DNA of 53,668 nucleotides, from positions 1-53,668 of the forward strand of contig JAJPJN010000145.1 in NCBI GenBank assembly GCA_021324185.1, written 5' to 3'. Made by a program: the position numbers and the translations under genes. This DNA comes from Terriglobia bacterium. Lineage in GTDB: Bacteria; Acidobacteriota; Terriglobia; Bryobacterales; Bryobacteraceae. How positions within the stretch are numbered: position 1 is the first letter of the stretch; each line of letters begins with the position of its first letter. Positions 1 through 8,201 of the stretch are shown here, in pieces. The notes below the pieces were generated by a model. It saw nothing but the letters and a program-made list of their open reading frames with translations, did no database searches and was not told the origin of the DNA.

Positions 1-154
1 GGTTATGACCTTCGATGTCGTATCGCAGAGGTTCCACCGGCGGTGCAGGCGGGTAATACGCCGCACCGCTCCCACCGCCCACCGCCTGCCCGCAATTCAG
101 GCAAAATTTTGCGCTATCTCCAAGCTGAGTTCCGCAATTCGTGCAAAACGCCAT
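1..154 (-). CDS. zinc-ribbon domain protein, N-terminal part (runs off the left edge)
   Basis: The ATG on the minus strand at 154 opens a frame that stays open to the window edge, giving about 51 residues. It begins [12 protein letters not shown] and carries two CxxC pairs (CTNC near residues 4-7 and CLNC near 18-21), which is the layout of a short N-terminal zinc ribbon. A Gly/Ser/Pro-rich linker with a PPAPP stretch follows. Proteins of this design usually join the ribbon to a membrane or other C-terminal domain, but that part lies outside the window, so no function can be assigned. It lies 45 bp downstream of the OmpH-like gene on the same strand and may be cotranscribed with it. Confidence 0.75.
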   Translation of the reverse strand, partial: MAFCTNCGTQLGDSAKFCLNCGQAVGGGSGAAYYPPAPPVEPLRYDIEGHN

Positions 155-199
155 AGTGTCTATGCTAACGAAATTCGGCCGCCCAAAGTTCGCAGGCGA

Positions 200-727
200 T
201 TACTTGGCGGGGTAGGCTTTGTCGTAGGCCGCAGTGGCGTCGGCGGTGATGTCCAGCGCAGGCTTGAAGTAAATCGTGTTGGTGATGTCGATGACCACAT
301 CGATGCCGCGCTCTTCGGCAATCTTCTTCACGACGTCCGTCATCTGGCGGCCGGCGCGCGTAAGAATATCCTGGCGTTCATAATTCACGTCGGCATTCAA
401 GTCGTCCGACAGGCGCTGTAATTCCTTTTGCTTCTGGGCGGCGTCGGCGCGCAATTGTGCTTCGCGGTCGGGCGGCAGGTTGGGCGTGTTCAACTGTCTG
501 CCGATGGATTCGAGTTGCGTCTGCAGATTCTGAATCGCCTGTTGCCGTGGCTTGTACTTCGCTTCCAAAGTAGCCTGCGCTTTCTTGATTTCAGCGGTAT
601 CTGCGACGGCCTTTTGCGCATTGATGATAGCGATCTTGGCGGGCTGTAACGCTTGCGCCCCCAGTTGCGAAACGGAAAGAGCAATGAACGCAGCGGTAAA
701 CAGGGCACTCCGGATTCGGCAGAACAT
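200..727 (-). CDS. OmpH/Skp family periplasmic chaperone
   Basis: A 175-residue exported protein. The N-terminus is a signal peptide (MFCRIRSALFTAAF..., cleavage probably after LGAQA). The body starts with the beta strand KIAIINAQKAV and continues with a long Gln/Lys/Glu-rich alpha-helical region of about 80 residues, then VDVVIDITN-like strands near the end. This is the tentacle-and-core plan of OmpH/Skp chaperones, which hold unfolded outer-membrane proteins in the periplasm. The start at 727 is chosen because AGGAG lies 10 bases upstream; a start 11 codons further up lacks a ribosome binding site. It follows the hopanoid genes on the same strand after a 100-bp gap. Acidobacteria often carry several OmpH paralogs, so its exact client is unknown. 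Confidence 0.85.
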   Translation of the reverse strand: MFCRIRSALFTAAFIALSVSQLGAQALQPAKIAIINAQKAVADTAEIKKAQATLEAKYKPRQQAIQNLQTQLESIGRQLNTPNLPPDREAQLRADAAQKQKELQRLSDDLNADVNYERQDILTRAGRQMTDVVKKIAEERGIDVVIDITNTIYFKPALDITADATAAYDKAYPAK

Positions 728-829
728 TAAGCAAAGACTCCTGTGAAATAAAAAGGACACACTCTTACGGCGCCGGCGCGCAAAAACGGTCCGTAATGTT
801 GGGTTATCGCTAACAGGCTAACACGCAGC

Positions 830-1939
830 TCACATTTGGATGCGCCCATCGGAACCGATGGAAAAGACGCGGCTACGCCAACGTACCGTCCGCCCGCCGT
901 AGGATGCCGCCCAGACCGAAAACGCATACAGATCCCAGACGGGCGCCAGCCAGCAGCAGGTTGCAGCTAACCTGCTTTGCAGAATAAAACCGCCGGTCAG
1001 CAAAGCCGAAACGCAGCGCAACACCAAAAGCAGAAAGGCAGGCCACCAGGCGCCCGTCAGGATCGCGGCAAGCGCCCACAATCCGGCGTGCGTAAGCGGC
1101 AGACCTGCATATCCGCGGCCTTTTGAAAAACGGATCGTGCGCGCCCAGCGAAGCTGGTGCTGCCAGACACCGGACCAGGTTGCGTCGCCCAGCGAGGTTT
1201 CCACCGTATAGGTTGACAGCAATGCACGCTTGCCGAGCGCGGTGATGCGCCTTGCGAGCTGGTAGTCGTCGGCCAGATGACCGGCAAGGGCCGCAAAACC
1301 GCCTGCACATTCCAGATCGCCGGCACGAAAGGCCAGCGTCGACCCAAAGCCGAATTCACGCACGCCCACCTGTTGTGCAACCAAAGTGCTGGGCATGAAA
1401 TCGGTGGCAATCCCGAGCGATTCCCACGCCGCTGCGAGCGTGTGAGCGCGCGCCCGATAGGGGCAGGTGACAACTCCAATAGACGGATCAGCCAGTGGCG
1501 CAACAACGCGAGATAAATAGTCCGGCCCCACTTTGATGTCGCTGTCGTTTACAACCCAGATGGGATAGCGGGCATGCGGGGCGAGATTCATCAGAACGCC
1601 GACTTTGCCGTTCGGCACCGGTTCAGCGCCTATGATGAGCCGCACCGGAGCGCGAGGGAACTCCTGCCGTAAGCGGCGAACCTCGCTCGCAGCCGGATCG
1701 TTTTCATCGCGAGCGCCGAACAGAATTTCAAATTCCGGGTAGTCTTGCTGGATCTGCGATACGAAAGCATTGTGCGTATCGGGATCAATACCGTATAGAG
1801 GTTTGAGAACAGAAACGCCGGGACAGAACTTGGCATGAGCGGTTGGGCGCAGCCGCTTCGCAAGATGCCCCAAAGCCGCCACAATCGCCAGCAGTTGATA
1901 AACAGCCGCGGGAAGAAAAACGATCCAGAAAAGGTGCAC
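830..1939 (-). CDS. hpnI: HpnI-like hopanoid glycosyltransferase (GT2/GT21 type)
   Basis: A 369-residue membrane-bound glycosyltransferase. A membrane segment at residues 1-25 is followed by a GT-A domain with VSVLKPLYG (about 43-51), the metal/nucleotide motif NDSDI (about 132), an acidic HLADDYQLARR (about 223) and the QLRWAR processive-type motif (about 263). Two or three C-terminal membrane helices come next. This is the ceramide-glucosyltransferase-like plan of HpnI, which transfers N-acetylglucosamine from UDP-GlcNAc to bacteriohopanetetrol. The assignment rests on this plan and on hpnJ in the same gene string. The start is a GTG without a clear ribosome binding site. No hpnK deacetylase is visible in the window. 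A ceramide-type glucosyltransferase acting on another lipid is the alternative. Confidence 0.8.
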   Translation of the reverse strand: MHLFWIVFLPAAVYQLLAIVAALGHLAKRLRPTAHAKFCPGVSVLKPLYGIDPDTHNAFVSQIQQDYPEFEILFGARDENDPAASEVRRLRQEFPRAPVRLIIGAEPVPNGKVGVLMNLAPHARYPIWVVNDSDIKVGPDYLSRVVAPLADPSIGVVTCPYRARAHTLAAAWESLGIATDFMPSTLVAQQVGVREFGFGSTLAFRAGDLECAGGFAALAGHLADDYQLARRITALGKRALLSTYTVETSLGDATWSGVWQHQLRWARTIRFSKGRGYAGLPLTHAGLWALAAILTGAWWPAFLLLVLRCVSALLTGGFILQSRLAATCCWLAPVWDLYAFSVWAASYGGRTVRWRSRVFSIGSDGRIQM

Positions 1940-1981
1940 AGTGTTTAAACGTGCACAACGGGCGCGAGATGCGCTGTGCGC

Positions 1982-2341
1982 TTAACGTGCAAGGAGCAGG
2001 ACGCCGCTAAAAACGAGAATGGCGCCGGCCGCCCGGCGTTTTCCGACGCGTTCATGCAGGACGAATCGCGCAAGCAGAGTTTCTAAGATAAACGTCGATG
2101 CGGAAGCCGGAACCGCAAAGCTGAGCGGTGCGATTTGCAGCAGCGCCATAAACGCGAAAAACGAGACGGCCATGCAAAAAATCGACAGCAGCAGATACCG
2201 CCGGCTGACGATCATGCGCAGCAAGCGAGCTACGCCGCGGGCATCCACCCTCTGCGCGCCGCTGCGCTTCATCTCATAGCTCTGCAGCATATCGGCCAAC
2301 ACCGTCGCCACCACAATGACGAATAAAAGCAGCCACTTCAT
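1982..2341 (-). CDS. small DMT/EamA half-transporter, second of a pair
   Basis: A 119-residue hydrophobic protein with about four membrane helices, one half of a normal ten-helix EamA transporter. It begins MKWLLLFVIVVA and contains the typical PLSFAVPASASTFILETLLARFVLHERVG segment in helices 3-4 (shown only in part: PLSFAVP and LHERVG). Its ATG overlaps the TGA of the preceding half-transporter (ATGA at 2338-2341), so the two are almost certainly translated together and may form a heterodimer. Small paired DMT proteins of this size include ArnE/ArnF, which flip an aminosugar lipid across the inner membrane. The position between hpnJ and hpnI suggests, by inference, flipping of a hopanoid-linked sugar or its precursor. 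The substrate cannot be read from sequence. Confidence 0.8.
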   Translation of the reverse strand: MKWLLLFVIVVATVLADMLQSYEMKRSGAQRVDARGVARLLRMIVSRRYLLLSIFCMAVSFFAFMALLQIAPLSFAVPASASTFILETLLARFVLHERVGKRRAAGAILVFSGVLLLAR

Positions 2342-2769
2342 CGGCCAACTCCCGTCGAGGTTCGCTGATTCGTGCTGCCCACCATCGCGGTGCCCGCAAA
2401 AATCAAAATGGTGCCGATCCAGTGCGCGGGCGTAACCGTTTCCCCCAGAAACCAATTGCCGAATACTGCTGCCAGGATGTAGCCGACGCCGGTGAGCGGG
2501 AGTACAAAACTCAGATCCGCCCAGCTCAGCAACGCCATGCGGGCGAGCAGCCAGCAAATCAGTAGCACGATACCGATCGCCACATAGGGATTTGCCATGG
2601 CGCGGATGTAATCAACAGGATTCAGCGCCATAGGGCTCACGTGTCTCATGCCCCAGGCAAGCGAGAGATTGCCCAACGCGTTGAAGAGCACAACCGCCAG
2701 CAGCAAAAGGAACGTGTGGATACGCGTAACGGGGGAATGCCTGGAGTGAACCGGCCGGTTTCCAAGCAC
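2338..2769 (-). CDS. small DMT/EamA half-transporter, first of a pair
   Basis: A 143-residue protein with about four membrane helices. It has FNALGNLSLAWGM in helix 1 and the family motif FVLPLTGVGYILAAVFG, followed by GETVTPAHWIG, the usual conserved Glu-containing turn of EamA/SMR proteins. The best available start is the GTG at 2769; no strong ribosome binding site precedes it and the first dozen residues are not hydrophobic, so the true start could be later. It is translationally coupled to the next half-transporter through an ATGA overlap. It starts 32 bp after hpnJ ends. A paired flippase in the style of ArnE/ArnF is the simplest reading. Confidence 0.8.
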   Translation of the reverse strand: MLGNRPVHSRHSPVTRIHTFLLLLAVVLFNALGNLSLAWGMRHVSPMALNPVDYIRAMANPYVAIGIVLLICWLLARMALLSWADLSFVLPLTGVGYILAAVFGNWFLGETVTPAHWIGTILIFAGTAMVGSTNQRTSTGVGR

Positions 2770-2800
2770 CGCTAGCGTAGATGTATCGCCAACAGCCAGG

Positions 2801-4270
2801 TCAGTCTCCCGCCGTCATGACAGCAGCCTGTTCCTTCTGCTCTTTCTGCTGTTTAACGAACTGCTTTCGTTTCGAACGCAGCGACAGATATTCGCGCGCT
2901 TCTTTATACAGGCGCTTGCGTTCGGCATTATTAAACATTGCCTTGCCTACCAGCCGCAGAGCCACCTTGGGACGGAAATAGAATTCGGCGTAGAAGCGCT
3001 CTACCCAATCCACCAGCTCCGCGCGATCCAGTCCCGGATATTGATAATTCGGAAGCTGATGGCCGGCCTCATCGCACATGGCGCCGTCGATGGTGATCAG
3101 GCCGTTCTTAACGATGTGCTCGTAGTATTCGGTGCCGGGGAAGGCGTGGCCGATGGAGACCTGAATGGTTTCGACATCCAACTCCTTGGCGAAATCGATG
3201 CTCTTGCGGATGGTCTCGCGCGTTTCGCCGGGCAGGCCGACAATGAAGTCGCCGTGGATGGTAATCCCGAGTTTCTTGCAGTTGGCCGTGAAGCGGCGCG
3301 CCATATCGATGGTGGCGCCCTTCTTGATGTTTTTCAGAATCTGCTGGTCACCCGATTCGTAACCCACGATAAGCAGCCGGCAACCGGCATCTTTCATCGC
3401 CTTGAGCGTGTCGTAATCGGTCGTCACGCGCGAGGTGCAGCTCCAGGTGAAGTTGAGCTTTTTCAGCTTGGAGCAGAGTTCTATAGTGCGGGCTTTCTGG
3501 TAATTGAAGGTGTCGTCGTCGAAAAAGATTTCTTTCAGGCCCGGGAAGTTCTCCAACGCCCACTTGCACTCGTTATAAACGTCTTCGGAGGAACGCAGGC
3601 GCCAGCGGTGGCCCGAATGCGTCTGCGGCCATAAGCAGAAGGTGCACTGGGCCGGACAACCGCGCGTGGTGTAGAACGCGATGTACGGGTTCAGCAGGAA
3701 GGGAACGTTGTAGCGGCGGAAATCCAGATCGCGCTTATAGACTTTTGTGACCCAAGGCAACGCGTCCAGGTCTTCAATCACCGGGCCCTCGGGATTGTGC
3801 TGAAAACCACCGTTCTTGCGGAACACAACGCTGGGGATTTCTTCGAGCGGCTTGCCCATGGCGAAGTCGCGTATCGGGTAATCGAATTCTTTCTTGACGA
3901 CGAAGTCGATCGCCTTCGAAGCGAGCAGGCTCTTTTCAGGCTCGATAGTCACCGGCGGCCCGACAAAAGCGACCTTCAGCTTCGGATTGAGGTCCTTCAT
4001 CATCTCGGCGATTCGCACGTCGACATGAAAGCCGGGCGTGGAGGTAAACAGCACCAGCAGCTCGAAGTCGGAAGCCATCGCCACAGTCTGATCAATAGAG
4101 ATCTTGTGCGGCGGCGCGTCCACGACTTTGCTGTCCGGAATCATACCGGCCGGGTAGCAGAGCCAGACCGGATACCAGTAAGATTCAATTTCCCGCGAGG
4201 CTGGCCAGCGTGACCCCGCACCACCATCAAATCCTTCAAAAGAAGGAGGGTTTAAAAAAAGCGTTCTCAT
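2801..4270 (-). CDS. hpnJ: HpnJ-like B12-binding radical SAM protein of hopanoid modification
   Basis: A 489-residue radical SAM enzyme. Residues about 1-140 form a cobalamin-binding-like domain. The radical SAM domain follows with TTRGCPAQCTFC (about 201-212), the CxxxCxxC cluster that holds the 4Fe-4S centre, then FFDDDTF and GLPGET. The sequence FCLWPQT after the cluster is characteristic of the HpnJ subgroup. In the known pathway HpnJ contracts the sugar of glucosaminyl-bacteriohopanetetrol to the cyclitol ether head group of hopanoids. The C-terminal 30 residues are rich in Lys/Gln/Glu. It leads the minus-strand hopanoid string (hpnJ, two half-transporters, hpnI). An imperfect inverted repeat (TAACC at 4283 and GGTTA at 4292) lies just upstream. 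Confidence 0.85.
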   Translation of the reverse strand: MRTLFLNPPSFEGFDGGAGSRWPASREIESYWYPVWLCYPAGMIPDSKVVDAPPHKISIDQTVAMASDFELLVLFTSTPGFHVDVRIAEMMKDLNPKLKVAFVGPPVTIEPEKSLLASKAIDFVVKKEFDYPIRDFAMGKPLEEIPSVVFRKNGGFQHNPEGPVIEDLDALPWVTKVYKRDLDFRRYNVPFLLNPYIAFYTTRGCPAQCTFCLWPQTHSGHRWRLRSSEDVYNECKWALENFPGLKEIFFDDDTFNYQKARTIELCSKLKKLNFTWSCTSRVTTDYDTLKAMKDAGCRLLIVGYESGDQQILKNIKKGATIDMARRFTANCKKLGITIHGDFIVGLPGETRETIRKSIDFAKELDVETIQVSIGHAFPGTEYYEHIVKNGLITIDGAMCDEAGHQLPNYQYPGLDRAELVDWVERFYAEFYFRPKVALRLVGKAMFNNAERKRLYKEAREYLSLRSKRKQFVKQQKEQKEQAAVMTAGD

Positions 4271-4340
4271 GATGTCCGGAACTAACCTCTAGGTTACTGT
4301 GTTTCAGGCATATTACTCAACTGCGGGGTAAGAGAAATCC

Positions 4341-5192
4341 CTAGTTGCGCCGCGCGGGAACCGCTGCTGTTTGAGGCGCGGCGCCGGTTTGATCGGCTTC
4401 GGCGCCGTTGGGCGTGAAGTTTGAGTAGTCGACATTCAGTTCCACTTTTCCGATAAGGCGAGCGTCGATTGTGCTGCACATCTTCTGCGGAACAGCGATG
4501 CCGTTTTGGATAGTGAACGTTCGCTCGAAATCCACTTTCTTAAAAAAAATGCTCGGGTTTTTCACGAAGCGGCCCTTTTCGAAAACTGGCAGATAGGTAG
4601 CGGCGTCCAACTCAATTTCGCCTTTAAACAAGCCGGGCTTTTTCTTTCTGGGAGTCACCTGAAACACATATACAGGCTTGCCGTCGGGGCCGGTTTGCTC
4701 GCCTTTATACTTGAACTTGTAATTGGCGGGAATCACCGCCAGGCTGACATCGCCCTGGCTCTGCTGTTCGGCCTCAAGATAGCGGCCAATCACCTGATTC
4801 TTGATCGTGTTATCACCTTGAAAGCCCAGAACTTTGTAGGTGATCTGTCCGACCTTTGAAATCTTGCGCAGCGCTTGCAGCTTGCCGTGCTCTTTGAGCT
4901 TTGGAATGGAGGCATCGATGGCAACGTCCATGGAGGCGCCGCGCAAATCGTCTTCATGCGTCTGTTCAGCCTGAACGTATTTATCCAGAATCACTGCCGA
5001 GGGCTTCTCCTGTTGGTCGCCTGCGTCCTTGGGAAAAGCAGATACGGGCAGCAGAAAAAGGGCGGAAAAAATGGCAATGGTCTTCCGCTTCCAATCCAGA
5101 TACACAGAGGAATGGCGATCCGCATAGGCGGGACCGATGGCCCAGTTTAACAGATGAACCGCGCGCGCCAATCTCCTTCCTCGTCCCCCCAT
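4341..5192 (-). CDS. exported protein of unknown function, LolA-like beta-rich fold possible
   Basis: About 283 residues from the ATG at 5192. A convincing signal peptide (WKRKTIAIFSALFLLPVSAFP) begins only some 30 residues in, so the true start may be the GTG at 5105. The mature part alternates short beta strands (TYKVLGFQGD, YVFQVTPRKK, FKGEIELDAATYLPVFEKG, RTFTIQNGIAVPQKM). This resembles proteins built like the lipoprotein-sorting factor LolA, with a strand that reads a lipid-or-protein modification state. I do not recognise a named family, and the fold idea is an inference. It ends in a low-complexity Ala/Thr/Gln tail. It is separated from hpnJ by 70 bp on the same strand and is divergent from the ligase operon. 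Confidence 0.7.
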   Translation of the reverse strand: MGGRGRRLARAVHLLNWAIGPAYADRHSSVYLDWKRKTIAIFSALFLLPVSAFPKDAGDQQEKPSAVILDKYVQAEQTHEDDLRGASMDVAIDASIPKLKEHGKLQALRKISKVGQITYKVLGFQGDNTIKNQVIGRYLEAEQQSQGDVSLAVIPANYKFKYKGEQTGPDGKPVYVFQVTPRKKKPGLFKGEIELDAATYLPVFEKGRFVKNPSIFFKKVDFERTFTIQNGIAVPQKMCSTIDARLIGKVELNVDYSNFTPNGAEADQTGAAPQTAAVPARRN

Positions 5193-5308
5193 TTTGTTTT
5201 TATTAGATGAAACCGGGCAGCGTGCCAGTTGCAACTTACATGCCAAGCCGGCAGGTGTGTCCGGAGCTAGCTGCAACAATATGATGAACGTAGACGATCG
5301 ACCGCAAC

Positions 5309-6019
5309 ATGCGCCGTGACTATCACAATTGGTACAGCCAGCGGCTGGGCCGCAACATGGAACTGCTCGCGTATGGGCACACAGGCCTGCCGGTGCTTGT
5401 ATTCCCGACTTCGCAGGGCAAGTTTTATGAATACGAAAACAACGGCATGATCCATGCCATCTGGCAGAAAATCGAGCGCGGCGAGTTGATGGTGTTCTGT
5501 GTCGACAGCGTCGATTCTGAAAGCTGGTACAACCGCAGCATCCATCCACACGATCGTGTGATGCGGCACGTTGCCTACGAAAACTACATACTGTACGAAG
5601 TCACGCCATTGATGAAGAATCTGAGCGGCCAGGGGCAGATTTGCACCACCGGCTGCAGCTTCGGGGCGTATCATGCGCTGAATTTCGGGCTGCGGCATCC
5701 TGATTTGACATCTACCTGCATCGCGATGAGCGGCTCGTACGACATGAAGCGGTTTATGGACGGCTATTACGATATGGATTTCTATTTTCAGAATCCGGTG
5801 GATTACGTGCCCAATCAGAACGATCCCTGGTTTCTCGATCGCTACCGCGCCATGAAAATCGTGCTTGCCGCCGGAGACTGGGATATTTGTCTAGGCGACA
5901 ACTTCAGGATGGCGAACATCCTGGGAGAAAAAGGAATCCCGCACTGGCTGGATGTATGGACCGGCGGCGAGAAGCACGATTGGCCGCTGTGGCAGCGGAT
6001 GGCGGTAAAATTCTTTTGA
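5309..6019 (+). CDS. esterase-family alpha/beta hydrolase
   Basis: A 236-residue alpha/beta hydrolase of the esterase D type, without a signal peptide, so cytoplasmic. It shows GLPVLVFPTSQGKFYEY near the N-terminus, the nucleophile elbow GCSFGAYHA with Ser about 117, and GGEKHDWPLW near the C-terminus supplying the catalytic His. The acid is probably the Asp of AAGDWD. It is the first gene of five closely spaced plus-strand genes with two ATP-grasp-type ligases, a YbdK-type ligase and an aminopeptidase. In that setting it probably hydrolyses or transfers an ester or amide of the operon's product. The start has no ribosome binding site; a TATGAT hexamer at 5280-5285 may be the -10 element, which would leave a very short leader. 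Confidence 0.85.
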   Translation: MRRDYHNWYSQRLGRNMELLAYGHTGLPVLVFPTSQGKFYEYENNGMIHAIWQKIERGELMVFCVDSVDSESWYNRSIHPHDRVMRHVAYENYILYEVTPLMKNLSGQGQICTTGCSFGAYHALNFGLRHPDLTSTCIAMSGSYDMKRFMDGYYDMDFYFQNPVDYVPNQNDPWFLDRYRAMKIVLAAGDWDICLGDNFRMANILGEKGIPHWLDVWTGGEKHDWPLWQRMAVKFF

Positions 6020-6072
6020 TTTTGCCGGGTGCGTCTAACCGGCTGTGGGCTGGCTTTCCAAGGGGGTGAAGA

Positions 6073-7032
6073 TTGCCGAAGATCGGAATTCTGTATGGGA
6101 TGGAGAACACGTTCCCGGCCGCGCTGGTGGATCGAATCAACAGCAAGCGAATACCCGGCATAACGGCTGAACACATCCGGATCGGTGGCGTGAAAATGGC
6201 CGAGCCGAGCGGCTACCGGGTGATTATCGACCGCATCTCCCAGGACATCGAGTTTTACCGCGCCTATCTGAAGAACGCCGTGCTTGGCGGAACGATTGTA
6301 GTCAACAATCCGTTTTGGTGGACGGCTGATGATAAGTTCTTCAACTATGCGCTGGCGAGCAAAATTGGCGTGGCGGTGCCGAATACCGTCATTCTTCCGC
6401 ACAAAGAACATCCGCCCGGAACCACGGTGCAATCGATGCGCAATCTGATGTTTCCACTGAACTGGGAAGAAGTTTTCGATTATGTCAAATTCCCGGCGTT
6501 TCTAAAGCCGTTTAGCGGCGGCGGCTGGAAGAACGTGTACAAGATCAATTCACGGGAAGAGTTTTTTGCCGCCTACGATCAGACCGGAACGCTGTGCATG
6601 ACCTTGCAGACAGCCGTCAACTTCACCGAGTACTTTCGCTGCTATTGCATCGGGCAGCAGAAGGTACACGTGATGAAATACGACCCGAAACAACCCCACC
6701 ATCTTCGCTACGTGAAAGACAACACGGCCAGCTCCCGCGAGCTGTATGACCGCGTGGTTCGGGATGCCCAGACGCTTTGCCAGGCGCTCGGTTACGACAT
6801 CAATACGGTGGAGTTCGCGGTGGAAAACGGTATTCCATACGCGATTGACTTTTTGAACCCGGCGCCGGACGCCGATGTTCATTCGGTGGGCGAGCAGAAC
6901 TTCGAGTGGGTGGTTGAAAACGTAGCCCAACTGGCGATCGACAAAGCGCGCAGTGATGAGCAGCCCCAGACCCAGTACCACTGGAGCCACTTCCTCGCGC
7001 ATGGCACGGCGAAATCGGCAGGATCAAAATAG
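6073..7032 (+). CDS. ATP-grasp carboxylate-amine ligase
   Basis: A 319-residue ATP-grasp enzyme. The N-terminal pre-ATP-grasp domain (KIGILYGMENTFP) is followed by the ATP-grasp core, with FPAFLKPFSGGGWKNVY as the lysine plus glycine-rich ATP loop (about 140-156). Further on come TEYFRCYCIG, the metal-binding segment TVEFAVENG and IDFLNPAPDAD. Such enzymes activate a carboxylate as an acyl phosphate and join it to an amine or thiol. The TTG start is preceded by GGGGGTGA five to six bases upstream, a near-perfect complement of the 16S tail, so the rare start codon is well supported. It lies second in the ligase operon. The acyl donor and the amine are unknown. Confidence 0.85.
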   Translation: MPKIGILYGMENTFPAALVDRINSKRIPGITAEHIRIGGVKMAEPSGYRVIIDRISQDIEFYRAYLKNAVLGGTIVVNNPFWWTADDKFFNYALASKIGVAVPNTVILPHKEHPPGTTVQSMRNLMFPLNWEEVFDYVKFPAFLKPFSGGGWKNVYKINSREEFFAAYDQTGTLCMTLQTAVNFTEYFRCYCIGQQKVHVMKYDPKQPHHLRYVKDNTASSRELYDRVVRDAQTLCQALGYDINTVEFAVENGIPYAIDFLNPAPDADVHSVGEQNFEWVVENVAQLAIDKARSDEQPQTQYHWSHFLAHGTAKSAGSK

Positions 7033-7064
7033 AAGTAAGCGACTAGCTTGTCGGAAGAGGCGCA

Positions 7065-8201
7065 ATGAAACCCAGTTTCACGATTGGGATCGAAGAGGAA
7101 TATCAGACGGTTGATCCCAACACCAAGGATCTGCGCTCGCACATCGGAACCGAGATTCTGTCCAAAGGCAAACTGCTATTGCATGAGGCCGTCAAAGCCG
7201 AGATGCATCAGTCGGTTGTCGAGGTCGGCACGGGCATTTGCAAGGACATCAAAAGCGCCGGCCGTGAACTGAAGGACCTGCGGCTGCACATCTGCGATCT
7301 GGCCAAGCAGAACGGGCTTCGTTTGGCATCAGCAGCTACCCATCCGTTCGCCGATTGGCGCAACCAGGATATTTATCCCGATCCCCGCTATCACACCATC
7401 GTTCAGGATCTGAAGATGGTGGCGCGCGCCAACCTGATCTTCGGGCTGCACGTACACGTCGGGATCGAGGATCGCGAGACCGCTATTCACCTGATGAACC
7501 AGGCGCGGTATTTTCTGCCGCATATTCTGGTGCTCTCCACCAATTCGCCTTTCTGGCTGGGGATGGATACCGGATTGAAGTCTTACCGCTGCAAAGTTTT
7601 CGACAAATTCCCGCGCACCAATATTCCCGATACATTTTCGAGCTATAGCGAGTACCAAAACTTCGTAGATCTTCTAGTCAAGACAAATTGCATCGATAAT
7701 GCAAAGAAGATCTGGTGGGATATCCGGCTGCATCCGAACTTTCCAACGCTCGAGGTCCGCATCTGCGATGTACCGCTGCGGGCCGACGAAACGCTGGCGA
7801 TTGCCGCGCTTATACAGGCCACGATGGCCAAGCTGTACCGGCTGCATGAATCGAACATGAGTTATCGCGTCTACCCGCGGGCCTTGATTATGGAGAATAA
7901 GTGGCGCGCCGCGCGCTACGGGCTGGATGGCAAGTTAATCGATTTCGGCAAGCAAACCGAAGTGCCGATTCGCGATCTAATATACGAGTATTTGAATTTT
8001 GTGGACGATGTAGTCGACGAACTCGGCTCGCGCCAGGCGATCAACTATATTCATTGGATTCTCGAAAACGGCACAGGAGCCGACCGGCAACTGCGCATCT
8101 TTCAGGAAACGGGAGACTTAACCAAGGTGATGGATTATATCGTTTATGAGACCGAAACCGGGCTGGTGCCCGAGGCAGCCGGTGCAGGAGCAGCGGTTTG
8201 A
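7065..8201 (+). CDS. YbdK-type carboxylate-amine ligase (GCS2 family)
   Basis: A 378-residue member of the glutamate-cysteine ligase 2 family. It opens with FTIGIEEEYQTVDP, whose acidic cluster binds Mg-ATP, and has HVHVGI (about 134) and WWDIRLHPNFPTLEVRICD, the family's strand with the substrate-binding Arg (not quoted further). GCS2 enzymes join the gamma- or alpha-carboxylate of an amino acid to an amine using ATP. The E. coli YbdK relative has only weak gamma-glutamyl-cysteine ligase activity, so Glu plus Cys should not be assumed here. The C-terminus (about 20 residues) is Ala/Gly-rich. Its TGA overlaps the TTG start of the next gene, showing translational coupling. Confidence 0.9.
   Translation: MKPSFTIGIEEEYQTVDPNTKDLRSHIGTEILSKGKLLLHEAVKAEMHQSVVEVGTGICKDIKSAGRELKDLRLHICDLAKQNGLRLASAATHPFADWRNQDIYPDPRYHTIVQDLKMVARANLIFGLHVHVGIEDRETAIHLMNQARYFLPHILVLSTNSPFWLGMDTGLKSYRCKVFDKFPRTNIPDTFSSYSEYQNFVDLLVKTNCIDNAKKIWWDIRLHPNFPTLEVRICDVPLRADETLAIAALIQATMAKLYRLHESNMSYRVYPRALIMENKWRAARYGLDGKLIDFGKQTEVPIRDLIYEYLNFVDDVVDELGSRQAINYIHWILENGTGADRQLRIFQETGDLTKVMDYIVYETETGLVPEAAGAGAAV

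Noticed and set aside
3041-3634. A 197-codon plus-strand frame opposite hpnJ
   Set aside because: No recognisable domain and no ribosome binding site; it is the complement of a radical SAM gene with all its motifs.
4283-4296. Palindrome TAACC-N4-GGTTA upstream of hpnJ as an operator
   Set aside because: Five-base arms are too short to be convincing and the motif was not seen elsewhere in the window.
5193-5549. N-terminal extension of the exported protein gene up to 5549
   Set aside because: The extension is Cys/Arg-rich with no family similarity, overlaps the divergent esterase gene and its promoter region, and lacks a ribosome binding site.
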